Source of the DNA: an uncultured Collinsella sp.
GTDB lineage: Bacteria; Actinomycetota; Coriobacteriia; Coriobacteriales; Coriobacteriaceae
Reading direction: 5' to 3'
Assembly (NCBI GenBank): GCA_902494585.1
Contig: CABUUD010000006.1
Location: forward strand, 1 to 41,776
Length of the DNA: 41,776 bases
Shown: positions 1 to 6,844 of the stretch, piece after piece
Numbering within the stretch: position 1 is the stretch's first letter
How the letters are laid out: each line of letters starts with the position of its first letter
Notes under the pieces: generated by a model
Told to the model about the DNA's origin: nothing
Seen by the model: the letters and a program-made list of their open reading frames with translations, nothing else
Databases searched by the model: none
Made by a program: the position numbers and the translations under genes

Positions 1-90
1 CTCGCCGACGCGCGGAGACAGGTCGCCCAGGTTACCGATGGGCGTACCGACTACATAGAGTTTGCCCGTGCGGGCGCTGTTTTGCGTCAT
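1..90 (-). CDS. rsmI: RsmI, 16S rRNA 2'-O-methyltransferase (N-terminal fragment, cut by window edge)
   Basis: RsmI methylates the 2'-O-ribose of C1402 of 16S rRNA with SAM. Only the first 30 codons are in the window. They begin at an ATG (90-88) and read MTQNSARTGKLYVVGTPIGN, followed by LGDLSPRVGE. The stretch LYVVGTPIGNLGDLSPR is the hallmark N-terminal SAM-binding start of the RsmI (YraL) family. It starts 6 bp after the stop of the upstream GH5-like gene, so the two are probably cotranscribed. The rest of the gene lies left of position 1. Confidence 0.9.
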   Translation of the reverse strand, partial: MTQNSARTGKLYVVGTPIGNLGDLSPRVGE

Positions 91-96
91 ATCAAC

Positions 97-1158
97 CTAT
101 TCAATCATGCCGCGCTCGAGCGTGCCGAGTGCCGCGCGGGCGTCCCATGCTGCAATACGCTTCTCGGTTTTCCACGTTTGGAAGAACCAGCCAGCCGCCG
201 GCGCAAACGATGCCAGCTGGTTGGCGATAAACACGCGCTCGTAGGCATTACGACCCTCGGGCGTAACCGACGAGTTGGCAAAAATCGCCGCACCCGACCA
301 TTCACCAACCAAAACGGGGAATCCGGCCGAGATTGCCTCCTTGAGCTCACGCTTGTTGCGCGAAATCGCCGTCGTCAGACCGCGGGGGCTCGTGATGTCG
401 AGCGCATACTCGTCGCGGTAATGGTACAGGTGAAGGTCCATGTAGACGTTCTTATACTTGGCGCCGCGCATAAAGTGCTTCCACTCGCCAGGGTGTCCCG
501 AAGAGGAAAAGACGACGATCTTGTCCTCGGGCATATACGAACGAACGAGCTCGTACGCGTCACGATAGAAGTTGCGCAGGTAGTGCGCCGGAATACCGTC
601 CGTCATGGTAAAGAGGCTCTTGCGTACGCTCATCTGCGGCGTATCCAACAGCTCGATGCCCAGCAGGCTCTCGGCCTCACCATAGCGATCGGCCAGGCGC
701 TCGAGCACATCGAGCGCAACGTGACGGCCATTGGTGGACGAATGCCACTCAGCGACGACTTCCGGCGTCGTGGGCGAATCGTTGGAATCGCCCTGACCGC
801 CGGGTACCGTCGCCAGATCGAGCAGCACGCGGATGTTGTACTTGGCGGCCCACTCAATAGCACGGTCGATATAATCGACGACCGAGATGTAGGAAGCGTC
901 GGACTCCTGCGAGCCAAAGGCATACCACGGCACCGGCAGGCGCACGGCGTTGAGACCGATCTGCGCCATACGACGAAAATCGTCCTCACTCACAAACGTC
1001 TCGTAATGGCGACGCATGCGCTCGTTATAGGCAGCGGTGCCCATGGCCTCCTGCAGCTCGGCTGCATTGGATGCTCCGGTCGCTGCATAGAGCGACGGGG
1101 TCACCCAGGGCTCGGGAATAAACCAGCCAGAGAGATTAACGCCGAGAATCCTCTCCAT
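97..1158 (-). CDS. GH5-family (GH5_9-like) glucanase homologue with altered acid/base motif
   Basis: A 353-residue protein of the glycoside hydrolase family 5 fold, closest in motif pattern to exo-beta-1,3-glucanases. Seen: the N-terminal GVNLSGWFIPEPW strand (residues 6-18), NAVRLPVPWYAF (70-81), DLHLYHY (241-247), the nucleophile strand VLVGEWSGA with Glu286, and a C-terminal WFFQTWKTE. Family members carry an acid/base Glu in a LLNEP motif; here the equivalent stretch reads GIELLDTPQ (167-175), so the acid/base Glu appears to be Thr. No signal peptide is visible, so it is probably cytoplasmic. The ATG at 1158 was chosen because it follows a purine-rich GAAGGGGG; an upstream in-frame start would add an implausible Arg/Cys-rich tail. 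A TATACT -10-like hexamer lies at 1224-1229 on the minus strand with a poor -35. It is followed closely by rsmI. The family is confident, the activity is not. Confidence 0.85.
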   Translation of the reverse strand: MERILGVNLSGWFIPEPWVTPSLYAATGASNAAELQEAMGTAAYNERMRRHYETFVSEDDFRRMAQIGLNAVRLPVPWYAFGSQESDASYISVVDYIDRAIEWAAKYNIRVLLDLATVPGGQGDSNDSPTTPEVVAEWHSSTNGRHVALDVLERLADRYGEAESLLGIELLDTPQMSVRKSLFTMTDGIPAHYLRNFYRDAYELVRSYMPEDKIVVFSSSGHPGEWKHFMRGAKYKNVYMDLHLYHYRDEYALDITSPRGLTTAISRNKRELKEAISAGFPVLVGEWSGAAIFANSSVTPEGRNAYERVFIANQLASFAPAAGWFFQTWKTEKRIAAWDARAALGTLERGMIE

Positions 1159-1362
1159 CACGGCCCCCTTCGAATCGCGCAGGTCGAGCCTGCATCGTAT
1201 TGCATAGGAAAAGTATCGTTTTGAGTATACCCGCGCGTGCGGACAGGCGACCGAACGGTCTACAAAGTGGCGCAAAAGTGGGAGGAATGTCCGGGCAGAC
1301 GGAATCCGCGAGTCCCGCTTTGAGGCTTTATTCCGGGATGCATTTTCCGCAGGAGCCCTCGG

Positions 1363-1424
1363 TAAAAGAAAAGGACCCCTTTGCAGAGGTCCTAGTCAAT
1401 TCAAGGTGGCGGGGAAGGGAATCG
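1363..1424. repeat. 62-bp direct repeat, copy 1 (tRNA-Phe 3' end plus terminator)
   Basis: This stretch is identical to 1549-1610, offset by 186 bp. It carries the rho-independent terminator of tRNA-Phe (hairpin 1372-1393) and the last 18 nt of the tRNA-Phe gene (1407-1424), then diverges exactly inside the T-arm. Duplication of a tRNA 3' end is the usual signature of integration at a tRNA attachment site, but a simple tandem duplication would look the same. Confidence 0.85.
1372..1393 (-). terminator. Terminator hairpin, duplicated copy
   Basis: On the minus strand, AGGACC...GGTCCT forms a stem followed by TTTTCTTTTA. It is identical to the hairpin behind tRNA-Phe at 1558-1579, carried here by the duplication. 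Confidence 0.75.
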
Positions 1425-1548
1425 CGCCCGCGCTCCGCGCGTGCGGACCGCTGCGGCGCTTCCGCGCCTTGCGAGCTCCGCTGGCAAACGCTCACGCGTT
1501 TACTCAGCTCCGCGCCCTCACGGGGTTCGATTCCGTGTGGGGGCCACA
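1425..1548. other. 124-bp segment between the tRNA-Phe repeats, with an inverted T-arm-like remnant
   Basis: Very GC-rich, with many short GCGC-type palindromes and no credible ORF. Near its right end the plus strand holds a T-arm-like stretch around GGGGTTCGATTCC (1519-1531), which also occurs in the real tRNA-Phe but in the opposite orientation. It cannot be folded into a full tRNA. It may be the remnant of a small element or of a second tRNA. Confidence 0.5.
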
Positions 1549-1592
1549 TAAAAGAAAAGGACCCCTTTGCAGAGGTCCTAGTCAATTCAAGG

Positions 1593-1610
<18 letters not shown>
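1549..1610. repeat. 62-bp direct repeat, copy 2 (functional tRNA-Phe 3' end)
   Basis: Second copy of the repeat at 1363-1424. This copy is continuous with the intact tRNA-Phe gene; its right-hand 18 nt are tRNA positions about 56 to 73. Confidence 0.85.
1558..1579 (-). terminator. Rho-independent terminator of tRNA-Phe
   Basis: Minus-strand hairpin with an AGGACC/GGTCCT stem base and a T-rich tail TTTTCTTTTA, starting about 14 nt after the tRNA 3' end. Confidence 0.85.
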
Positions 1611-1665
<55 letters not shown>

Positions 1666-1697
1666 ATTTGAGGTGTGCCTTGTTTCAAGGCTTGATT

Positions 1698-1725
1698 AGT
1701 ATAACCAAGGACGCGCTCCGGTCAA
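1698..1725 (-). promoter_or_regulatory. Sigma-70-type promoter of tRNA-Phe
   Basis: Minus strand: -35 TTGACC (1720-1725), 16-bp spacer, -10 TATACT (1698-1703), 32 bp before the first base of the tRNA. This is the best consensus promoter in the left half of the window. The gap 1726-1800 on its left flank holds no gene. Confidence 0.8.
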
Positions 1726-1800
1726 CCGAGAATTTGAAAAAAGTTTTTGAGCACGGCGCCAGCCACAAGGCCGACCCTATAGAACAGCACGTTAGAGACA

Positions 1801-2088
1801 TCAACCCACCGCAAGAAGTTTTTCGCTCAAGGCTGCACGGGCAAACTCACTTGGCGTCATTCCTTCAGCCGCCGCCCGACGACGAATCGCCTCCTTCATC
1901 CCTAGGGGAATCTTGACCGATAGCGTTGCCGTACCTTCGCTTGAGAGCGGAGGCCGCCCGTGCACGATCCCCCCAACGGTATGCTCGCCGTCCGGAAACC
2001 CGCCATGCTCGTACGACTCGCACCACGCGTCAATCATTTCATCCGTTACAATCTGACCATTGGCAGCCGTATACGCCTTGCTCATCAT
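1801..2088 (-). CDS. Antitoxin-like protein with C-terminal ribbon-helix-helix segment
   Basis: A 95-residue protein. The N-terminal half is acidic and of unknown fold. The C-terminal half (about 50-95) reads as a ribbon-helix-helix/Arc-type DNA-binding segment: a beta strand GTATLSVKIPLGMKEAIRRR followed by AAAEGMTPSEFARAALSEKL, the pattern of antitoxins that bind both operator and toxin. The start is one of two adjacent ATGs (2088 or 2085) behind AGAGGGG; the first overlaps the stop of the upstream gene as ATGA. Toxin-first order with overlapping ORFs and an RHH partner resembles BrnT/BrnA-type type II modules. This function is inferred from context and motif; no family was confirmed. Confidence 0.65.
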   Translation of the reverse strand: MMSKAYTAANGQIVTDEMIDAWCESYEHGGFPDGEHTVGGIVHGRPPLSSEGTATLSVKIPLGMKEAIRRRAAAEGMTPSEFARAALSEKLLAVG

Positions 2089-2351
2089 CGACCCCTCTGC
2101 CGAGCTTGCTCGATCTCTTGCCAGAATTTCTTCTGAACCGGAGACAGGGCATGAATAATGAGCCATCCACGAATTAGTTCGACTGCAACAAGTTCCACAC
2201 TTCGACCATCTGGAAGCCATCCAATGGCAAGCCATCTCGGCGGCTCGTCCTCCGACTCGCGGCGAATGCACTCAGTAACCGCGAACCAGGCACCAAGCAC
2301 TTGCTTTTCCGTCAAGTGTTTTTTGGCGTTGGGATGGATCTCAACATCCAT
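2085..2351 (-). CDS. Putative BrnT-like toxin of a type II toxin-antitoxin pair
   Basis: An 88-residue single-domain protein, starting MDVEIHPNAKKHLTEKQVLG. Its alternating pattern (a H-x-N-A-K-K-H start, a helix VLGAWFAVTECIRR, then strands WLAIGWLPDGR, SVELVAVELIRGWLIIHAL) fits the small BrnT/RelE-like RNase fold found in actinobacterial TA pairs, but I cannot name the family with certainty. The ATG at 2351 has a strong Shine-Dalgarno (GGAGGAG, 7 nt away). It overlaps the downstream antitoxin-like gene by 4 nt. A perfect 6-3-6 palindrome lies upstream at 2377-2391. It could also be read through from the tad operon, whose last gene ends 58 bp upstream. Confidence 0.6.
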   Translation of the reverse strand: MDVEIHPNAKKHLTEKQVLGAWFAVTECIRRESEDEPPRWLAIGWLPDGRSVELVAVELIRGWLIIHALSPVQKKFWQEIEQARQRGR

Positions 2352-2376
2352 GCATCTTCTCCTCCATCTTACCCAA

Positions 2377-2391
2377 TTTCGTATGACGAAA
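2377..2391. promoter_or_regulatory. Palindromic operator candidate of the toxin-antitoxin-like pair
   Basis: TTTCGT-N3-ACGAAA, a perfect inverted repeat 26 bp before the toxin-like start codon, where an RHH antitoxin would autoregulate. A weak promoter may overlap it. Inference from position and symmetry. Confidence 0.5.
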
Positions 2392-2409
2392 GTCCGCTGT
2401 CGCCAATTC

Positions 2410-2769
2410 TTACGCCGGCACTTGTTGAAAGGCGGGAGGTGTAGCGAGGATTGAAGGGCGTTCCAGCACCGCCCAGGCACCGGGACAGGAACACATGCGC
2501 CAAGGACGGACGTTTTCGTAGCATGCGAGGATGCTGCCGTTGCGGTCGATAAAAGCAATGTCGATGGGGTAGGCCATAAAGCAGGTGTGGACCGAAGAGC
2601 AGCGTGGAAACGCCATGACGAGCGGCAACCCGTTGGCAGCAATCGGAGACCGTCCCAGCATGCCGCGCAGGCGCACGGCAAACGACTCCGCCACCACAAA
2701 CTCGGCAGGCGTCCAACCCAGCCTGTTGAGCGCCCGCGCGTAGGCAATGTAGGATGAGACCGCGGTCAC
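2410..2769 (-). CDS. DUF192 family protein at the end of the tad operon
   Basis: A 119-residue protein with the DUF192 pattern: RLRGMLGRSP (about 33-42), LVMAFPRCSSVHTCFMAYPI (49-68), DIAFIDRNGSILACYENVRPW, ending in a hydrophobic VLERP turn. DUF192 proteins are small beta-barrel proteins of poorly known function. The start is GTG at 2769: it overlaps the stop of the upstream TadE-like gene as GTGA, so the two are translationally coupled. A longer in-frame ORF upstream only shadows the TadE-like gene. Its steady place behind pilin genes suggests a role in pilus assembly or envelope, but that is inference. Confidence 0.8.
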   Translation of the reverse strand: MTAVSSYIAYARALNRLGWTPAEFVVAESFAVRLRGMLGRSPIAANGLPLVMAFPRCSSVHTCFMAYPIDIAFIDRNGSILACYENVRPWRMCSCPGAWAVLERPSILATPPAFQQVPA

Positions 2770-3242
2770 GTGACCACCCCCGGACGCCACGGGTCGACTG
2801 TCACCGCGCGCTCGTGCGACAACTGTGCCGGTGCCCCCAGCGAAACGCCGGCGATGCTGAGCGAGCTCGGCCACGGCTCATAGCGCATGATGCAGGTATA
2901 GGTCCTAAACGTGCCGGAAAGCGAGAGCAGACCGCCATCCGATGTCGTCGTACCCTGTTCGCTCGAGACCTCAATCTGCACGTCACAGCCTTCCATGGCA
3001 TGTTGGATCTGAGCCTGAACGGTCGCGGAGGCATCGATGGAGCTGCCATCGCCCTCCCCGCTCGGTGCCACGGCATGCGCTAGCACGATATCGGGCACCA
3101 CGCGATCGAAGCGCGCGACCGCGCCGGCAAAGACCATGACGTTGTACACGATAAGCGCCAGAACCAGCAGGACGGGCGTGACCACGGCCATCTCGACCGT
3201 CGCCTGGGCGCGCTCCTCGCACAGGCGCGTGCGGATGCCCAT
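2766..3242 (-). CDS. tadE: TadE-like pseudopilin
   Basis: A 158-residue protein with the TadE N-terminus: charged EERAQATVEMAVVTPVLLVL with the conserved Glu of the pseudopilin class and a single membrane helix (about residues 15-38), followed by an extracytoplasmic domain with two Cys. TadE/TadF are minor pseudopilins of the Tad (type IVb/Flp) pilus, processed by a TadV-type prepilin peptidase; no such peptidase is in this window. The ATG at 3242 overlaps the stop of the upstream TadG-like gene as TAATG, which fixes the start. Confidence 0.8.
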   Translation of the reverse strand: MGIRTRLCEERAQATVEMAVVTPVLLVLALIVYNVMVFAGAVARFDRVVPDIVLAHAVAPSGEGDGSSIDASATVQAQIQHAMEGCDVQIEVSSEQGTTTSDGGLLSLSGTFRTYTCIMRYEPWPSSLSIAGVSLGAPAQLSHERAVTVDPWRPGVVT

Positions 3243-5407
3243 TACGACCCACCGCCCAGGGCACCCGCCAGTGTGGCGACATCGACGGTAAGTGGGATGG
3301 AACCGCCGCCGGGCAGCGGAATCTCCGCAAGCGTGAACACCGTGCCGCTGATGGTGCGCTCGACTTGATATTCCAGCGCCTCGCAAAGCGCCTTGGGGTC
3401 GGTCACGCCCAGCGGAATACTTCGTAGCTTGTCCTGCACTTTAGAAAGACCTGTGATGTCAGACCCAGGGCTCTTGATGACATTGGCGGTGTCGGTCAGC
3501 ACCGGCTTTCGCAGGCGCAAGTCGCACGGCTCCAAGCCCAGCGCCGCCACGGACGCCGAAACGGTATCGCCGAGCCACGATGCAATGGAGCCCAGCGCGC
3601 CACTGCTCCCTCCCAGGCCATCGATCATCTCGTCCATAAGCTCGTCGGCCGAGCCCTGGATGTCTCCGTATCCCACAAGTAGCCGTCCCCAAACATCCAT
3701 GACGCCATCGAGTACGCCGGCAACGCCACCCGAACGTTCCTCCAACGTCGAGAAAAACCGCGAGAGAACGTTGTTCTGCGCCGTCGCGTCATCGGGTGCC
3801 AGCACCGCAGCAGAGATCGCACCGCGCTCACCAAGTCTGACTGTCGTGTTAAACGAAGAGTTGAGCTCATCGGGGCTCGAGATGGCACCCGAAACCGCAA
3901 AGGCGACCACGCCGTTGCGACCGGGCGGGGCGATACGCGGACGCTCGCCCGAAAGCGCTTTAATAGCCTCGTCAAACACATTGCCCGCACGGTCAGCCTC
4001 GTCCTCGGTCTGGCGCATGAGCTCGAGCTCTTTGTTGCGGCATTCGACGTAGTCTTCCAGAGCGTCTTTGAATCGATCAAAGTGGTACTCGAAGCCGTTT
4101 TCGATTGAAGTCGAAGGAGCCGCAACGGCGCCGAGCGACGAAACACCAAAATGGCATCTGTTGCATTTGTCCTGCCCGTCATAAGCAGCGACCGAGGCTA
4201 GCCCGCCTGGCGTCCCTTTCTTATAGTTGGGGCAACTCGTTCCATAATGCAGATACGTTTTGCCATCGTTGGTACTAGTTGGCCACGCCGCATCGGTATA
4301 GAGTTCCGTCGCTCGCACCTCGTCAGTGTTGCGCGGCAACAACGGAATATAGGAAGTGGCCCGGTCTCCGTCTTCGGTTATATATGCGCGATTGACCTCT
4401 GCGCTCGCATAGGTATAGAACGCCTTGCGCGCCGCCGACTCCGCCTTCGTCTCGACGCTTGAGCCTTGAGGCGCCTCGTTTGCAAGACGCAAGCGGTAAT
4501 AGGCCTTCGCGCGATCGAGCGCCACTTGCGGCTCCCATGTGACGCTCGAGGCATAGTGCGGATTCTCAATATCCGAAAGCTTCGCCAAACTCCTCGCGCG
4601 TTCCCACATGCATGAGCAACTGCCGACCGAAGCCGGATCCGACCCGCCGCAATCCGCAAGCCAGGCGCGCTCTTTTGCTTTCGCCGTCTCCTCCGAGGCC
4701 TTCTGCAGCTCATCTGCTGCGCGTTCCAGATCTTTCGATGTGTCTTTAATGATATCGATCGAGATCTCGGACCCCTCGAGCGCAACGAAATCCGACTCGG
4801 ACGTCCTGGGCACGGCAAGCGCCGTACCGGTATAGGTCGCACCCTCGGTATCCTGCGCCGACACGGCCTGCGTAGCTCGCGTGGCAACCAGATACGGTAG
4901 AGCCGTCTCGATTTTCTGCAGGCCCTTGGAGGCGCTTTTGGCAAACTTATTGCGCGTTTTAATGATCTCGATCCCCGTGTCGAGCATATCGCCCGCGGCA
5001 AGCTCGGCACCCGGAATAAGGATGGCGACCAAGCCGGTGCCGATCGTGGCAAACCCCGCCAGCCCCAAACTCAAAATGCTCGCATCCACCACCGTCGCAG
5101 CCGTGTGGTAGGACGACACCACATTGGCGCCTGCCAGCGCGCCGCTATCGGCAGCCACCTGGGTGTCCCCCGCGCGCGACATGCTCCATATCGCCGCCGT
5201 CGACGAAAACAGTAGCGCGAGCACCACCAAGATGACCACCGCGGAGGAGAGCGTGGTGTAGGCACCGTCTTCGATAAACAGGTCGATACCGGCTCGACCC
5301 ATAAAGCCGCCTCGCTTGCAGCGAGCATGCGGTCGGCAACGGCACGCAAACCCCCTCGTCGCCTTCAACAGGCAGCGCTTAATCCCATGCAGCAATCCAT
5401 GAATCAT
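3242..5407 (-). CDS. Large TadG-like Tad pilus protein with cysteine cluster
   Basis: A 721-residue protein. One N-terminal membrane helix (about 50-73, SSAVVILVVLALLFSSTAAI), then AADSGALAGANVV, the pattern that in TadG-type proteins follows the anchor. The remainder is extracytoplasmic, with helical stretches (LERAADELQKASEETAKAKE) and a set of cysteines: C253, C264, C266, C392, and a CNRCH motif at 415-419. TadG-like proteins are thought to anchor or cap the pilus at the surface. I took the ATG at 5407, preceded by a strong GGAGGGAG, which overlaps the upstream gene by 29 nt; a second ATG at 5302 (MGRAGIDLFIEDG) has a weaker site and is possible. It sits between two TadE-like genes. The unusual length and cysteine cluster set it apart. 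Confidence 0.7.
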   Translation of the reverse strand: MIHGLLHGIKRCLLKATRGFACRCRPHARCKRGGFMGRAGIDLFIEDGAYTTLSSAVVILVVLALLFSSTAAIWSMSRAGDTQVAADSGALAGANVVSSYHTAATVVDASILSLGLAGFATIGTGLVAILIPGAELAAGDMLDTGIEIIKTRNKFAKSASKGLQKIETALPYLVATRATQAVSAQDTEGATYTGTALAVPRTSESDFVALEGSEISIDIIKDTSKDLERAADELQKASEETAKAKERAWLADCGGSDPASVGSCSCMWERARSLAKLSDIENPHYASSVTWEPQVALDRAKAYYRLRLANEAPQGSSVETKAESAARKAFYTYASAEVNRAYITEDGDRATSYIPLLPRNTDEVRATELYTDAAWPTSTNDGKTYLHYGTSCPNYKKGTPGGLASVAAYDGQDKCNRCHFGVSSLGAVAAPSTSIENGFEYHFDRFKDALEDYVECRNKELELMRQTEDEADRAGNVFDEAIKALSGERPRIAPPGRNGVVAFAVSGAISSPDELNSSFNTTVRLGERGAISAAVLAPDDATAQNNVLSRFFSTLEERSGGVAGVLDGVMDVWGRLLVGYGDIQGSADELMDEMIDGLGGSSGALGSIASWLGDTVSASVAALGLEPCDLRLRKPVLTDTANVIKSPGSDITGLSKVQDKLRSIPLGVTDPKALCEALEYQVERTISGTVFTLAEIPLPGGGSIPLTVDVATLAGALGGGS

Positions 5408-5879
5408 AATCTCCCTCCAGCCACTCGGGACGCGATCGATACGAGACGTCGACCTTAAGCTCGACATAGCCGTTATGGCCTGCGCTACCCATAGCCTGCG
5501 CAAACGCACCGATCACGGGCAGCGGTTTAACCTCGCCGGTAACGGAAACGGACGAGACGCCGCCCGCATCGGCCCGACCAAGCTCGATATCCCACGACAG
5601 GGACCCGCCGGCATGAAAAATCGAAACGTCGGGAACCGCGGCAAGACGGCGGCGGGCAAACTCCTTAATATCCTCGTCATCCCCCACCGTCGTCGTGGTC
5701 ATGAGCCGCGCGGTCTCGGCGGCGGCAGACTCCATGACCGCGCGTGTATAGAGCAGGCACACCGGCTGCAGCGCAAACAGGACGAGCGTCAGAAACGTCG
5801 GCAGCAGGAATGCCGCCTCGACCGTAGACTGAGCCCGGTCCTCGCGCGCAACATCAATACAGCACGATGTCCTTAGCAC
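5379..5879 (-). CDS. tadE: TadE-like pseudopilin with unclear start codon
   Basis: The core is EDRAQSTVEAAFLLPTFLTLVL, a TadE-type N-terminus with conserved Glu and one membrane helix, then TRAVMESAAAETARLMTTTT and a C-terminal beta-rich domain ending at 5379. No ATG lies close upstream in this frame. The nearest usual start is GTG at 5879, giving 166 residues with 15 ahead of the EDRAQ core; an ATT at 5858 is also well placed behind AAGGA. The overlap with the preceding small pilin gene (which ends at 5854) suggests translational coupling. The gene itself is clear; the start is not. Confidence 0.75.
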   Translation of the reverse strand: MLRTSCCIDVAREDRAQSTVEAAFLLPTFLTLVLFALQPVCLLYTRAVMESAAAETARLMTTTTVGDDEDIKEFARRRLAAVPDVSIFHAGGSLSWDIELGRADAGGVSSVSVTGEVKPLPVIGAFAQAMGSAGHNGYVELKVDVSYRSRPEWLEGDYDSWIAAWD

Positions 5880-6072
5880 CCGCAGCAGCGTCGACAACCG
5901 ATGTCGAGGTGACGCCGTGAGATGCCGTCCGCTCGACCAGCGCCGCCAAGCGCCCATCGGCACCGGCACGCCAAAGCCCTGCGATCGCCAGCACGATGGA
6001 AAGCAGTGCCACCGTGACGATGGCGTATTCGACCGTTGCCTGGGCAGATTCCTCGCGCAGGACATAATGCAT
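5854..6072 (-). CDS. Small Flp/TadE-type pseudopilin
   Basis: A 72-residue protein starting MHYVLREESAQATVEYAIVT: the EESAQxTxEYAI signature shared with the Flp pilin of this operon, one membrane helix (about 17-35), and a short hydrophilic tail ending KDIVLY. The ATG at 6072 has an excellent site (AAAGGAGGGG, 7 nt away). It may be a minor pilin. It begins 1 bp after the stop of the preceding gene and overlaps the next TadE-like gene. Confidence 0.75.
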   Translation of the reverse strand: MHYVLREESAQATVEYAIVTVALLSIVLAIAGLWRAGADGRLAALVERTASHGVTSTSVVDAAAGAKDIVLY

Positions 6073-6073
6073 T

Positions 6074-6637
6074 TCACGACCCCTCCTTTGAGTTCGTTGT
6101 CTGCGGGGTCAGGCGGACCACGCGCAGGCAACACGAAGTATCACCAGCATCCGCGGCAACCGTCACCATATCGACCCAGCCGCGTCCGTCACGCACGATG
6201 GCGCCCCACACGTTGCCCTTGATGTCGAGATAGCCGCTCAGAGCAAGTTGCGCCGTGGGCACCTCGCGATAGGCACGCAGCATATCCGCCGCCGCCTCGG
6301 TCATCGGTCGGCACTCGGACCATGCGAGACGAACAGCGACGGCATTGTTTGCAGATGAACCCGTTGCAGCGTCCGCTCGCTCGTCGAGTGCTTGCAAGAA
6401 CGTTTGCGCCGTAACGGCGACATTCGCATCGGCCGCGTCTCGCGCATCGTCTATTTGAGACGCCGCAGCCGAACCCGATCCCACATCCGCGGCAGCCCCT
6501 AAACGTTGTTGCCGTGCTGCGTTAAGCCCCCAAACCGCCACTGCCACCGCCACGACCGCACAGGCGAGCACCAGCAACGCGCCGACGGGACGGGCGCCCT
6601 CTACAGGCTGTTGATGCCCTCGCTGATAGCGCTCCAT
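6074..6637 (-). CDS. Tad-operon membrane-anchored protein of unknown function
   Basis: Up to 187 residues. One N-terminal helix (about 17-38, VGALLVLACAVVAVAVAVWG), an Ala/Asp-rich stretch (45-95) and a C-terminal globular part with YLDIKGNVWGAIVRDGRGWV and a vicinal CC. I do not recognise a family. The ATG at 6637 overlaps the end of flp by 37 nt and has a weak ribosome site; no better in-frame start keeps the membrane helix. Its place between the major pilin and the minor pilins suggests an extracytoplasmic pilus-assembly or pilus-tip role. Confidence 0.6.
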   Translation of the reverse strand: MERYQRGHQQPVEGARPVGALLVLACAVVAVAVAVWGLNAARQQRLGAAADVGSGSAAASQIDDARDAADANVAVTAQTFLQALDERADAATGSSANNAVAVRLAWSECRPMTEAAADMLRAYREVPTAQLALSGYLDIKGNVWGAIVRDGRGWVDMVTVAADAGDTSCCLRVVRLTPQTTNSKEGS

Positions 6638-6834
6638 AAATCTTGGACCTTGCCCTTAAATGCGACGATGGCAATGATGGCAATCACCACGAGCACACCG
6701 ACTAGGATGGCGTACTCGGTGGTGCCCTGCGCGCTCTCCTCCCGCAGCAGTTCTTCGGCACGCTGGCGAGCGTGAATTGACTGGCAAAACGCCAAGCTCC
6801 AGACCTTGTCAACAACGTCAGTCATCGTATTCAT
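6601..6834 (-). CDS. flp: Flp type IVb major pilin
   Basis: A 77-residue prepilin with a long leader: LLREESAQGTTEYAILVGVLV, with the Glu-Tyr pair of Flp pilins, then one hydrophobic helix (about 41-60) and a short tail KVQDLWSAISEGINSL. Cleavage by a TadV-type peptidase is expected ahead of the TTEY segment, after the Gly. The ATG at 6834 follows GGGAGGAATAC. It lies directly after tadC, as in many tad loci. It is the likely structural subunit of the fibre. Confidence 0.9.
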   Translation of the reverse strand: MNTMTDVVDKVWSLAFCQSIHARQRAEELLREESAQGTTEYAILVGVLVVIAIIAIVAFKGKVQDLWSAISEGINSL

Positions 6835-6844
6835 GTATTCCTCC

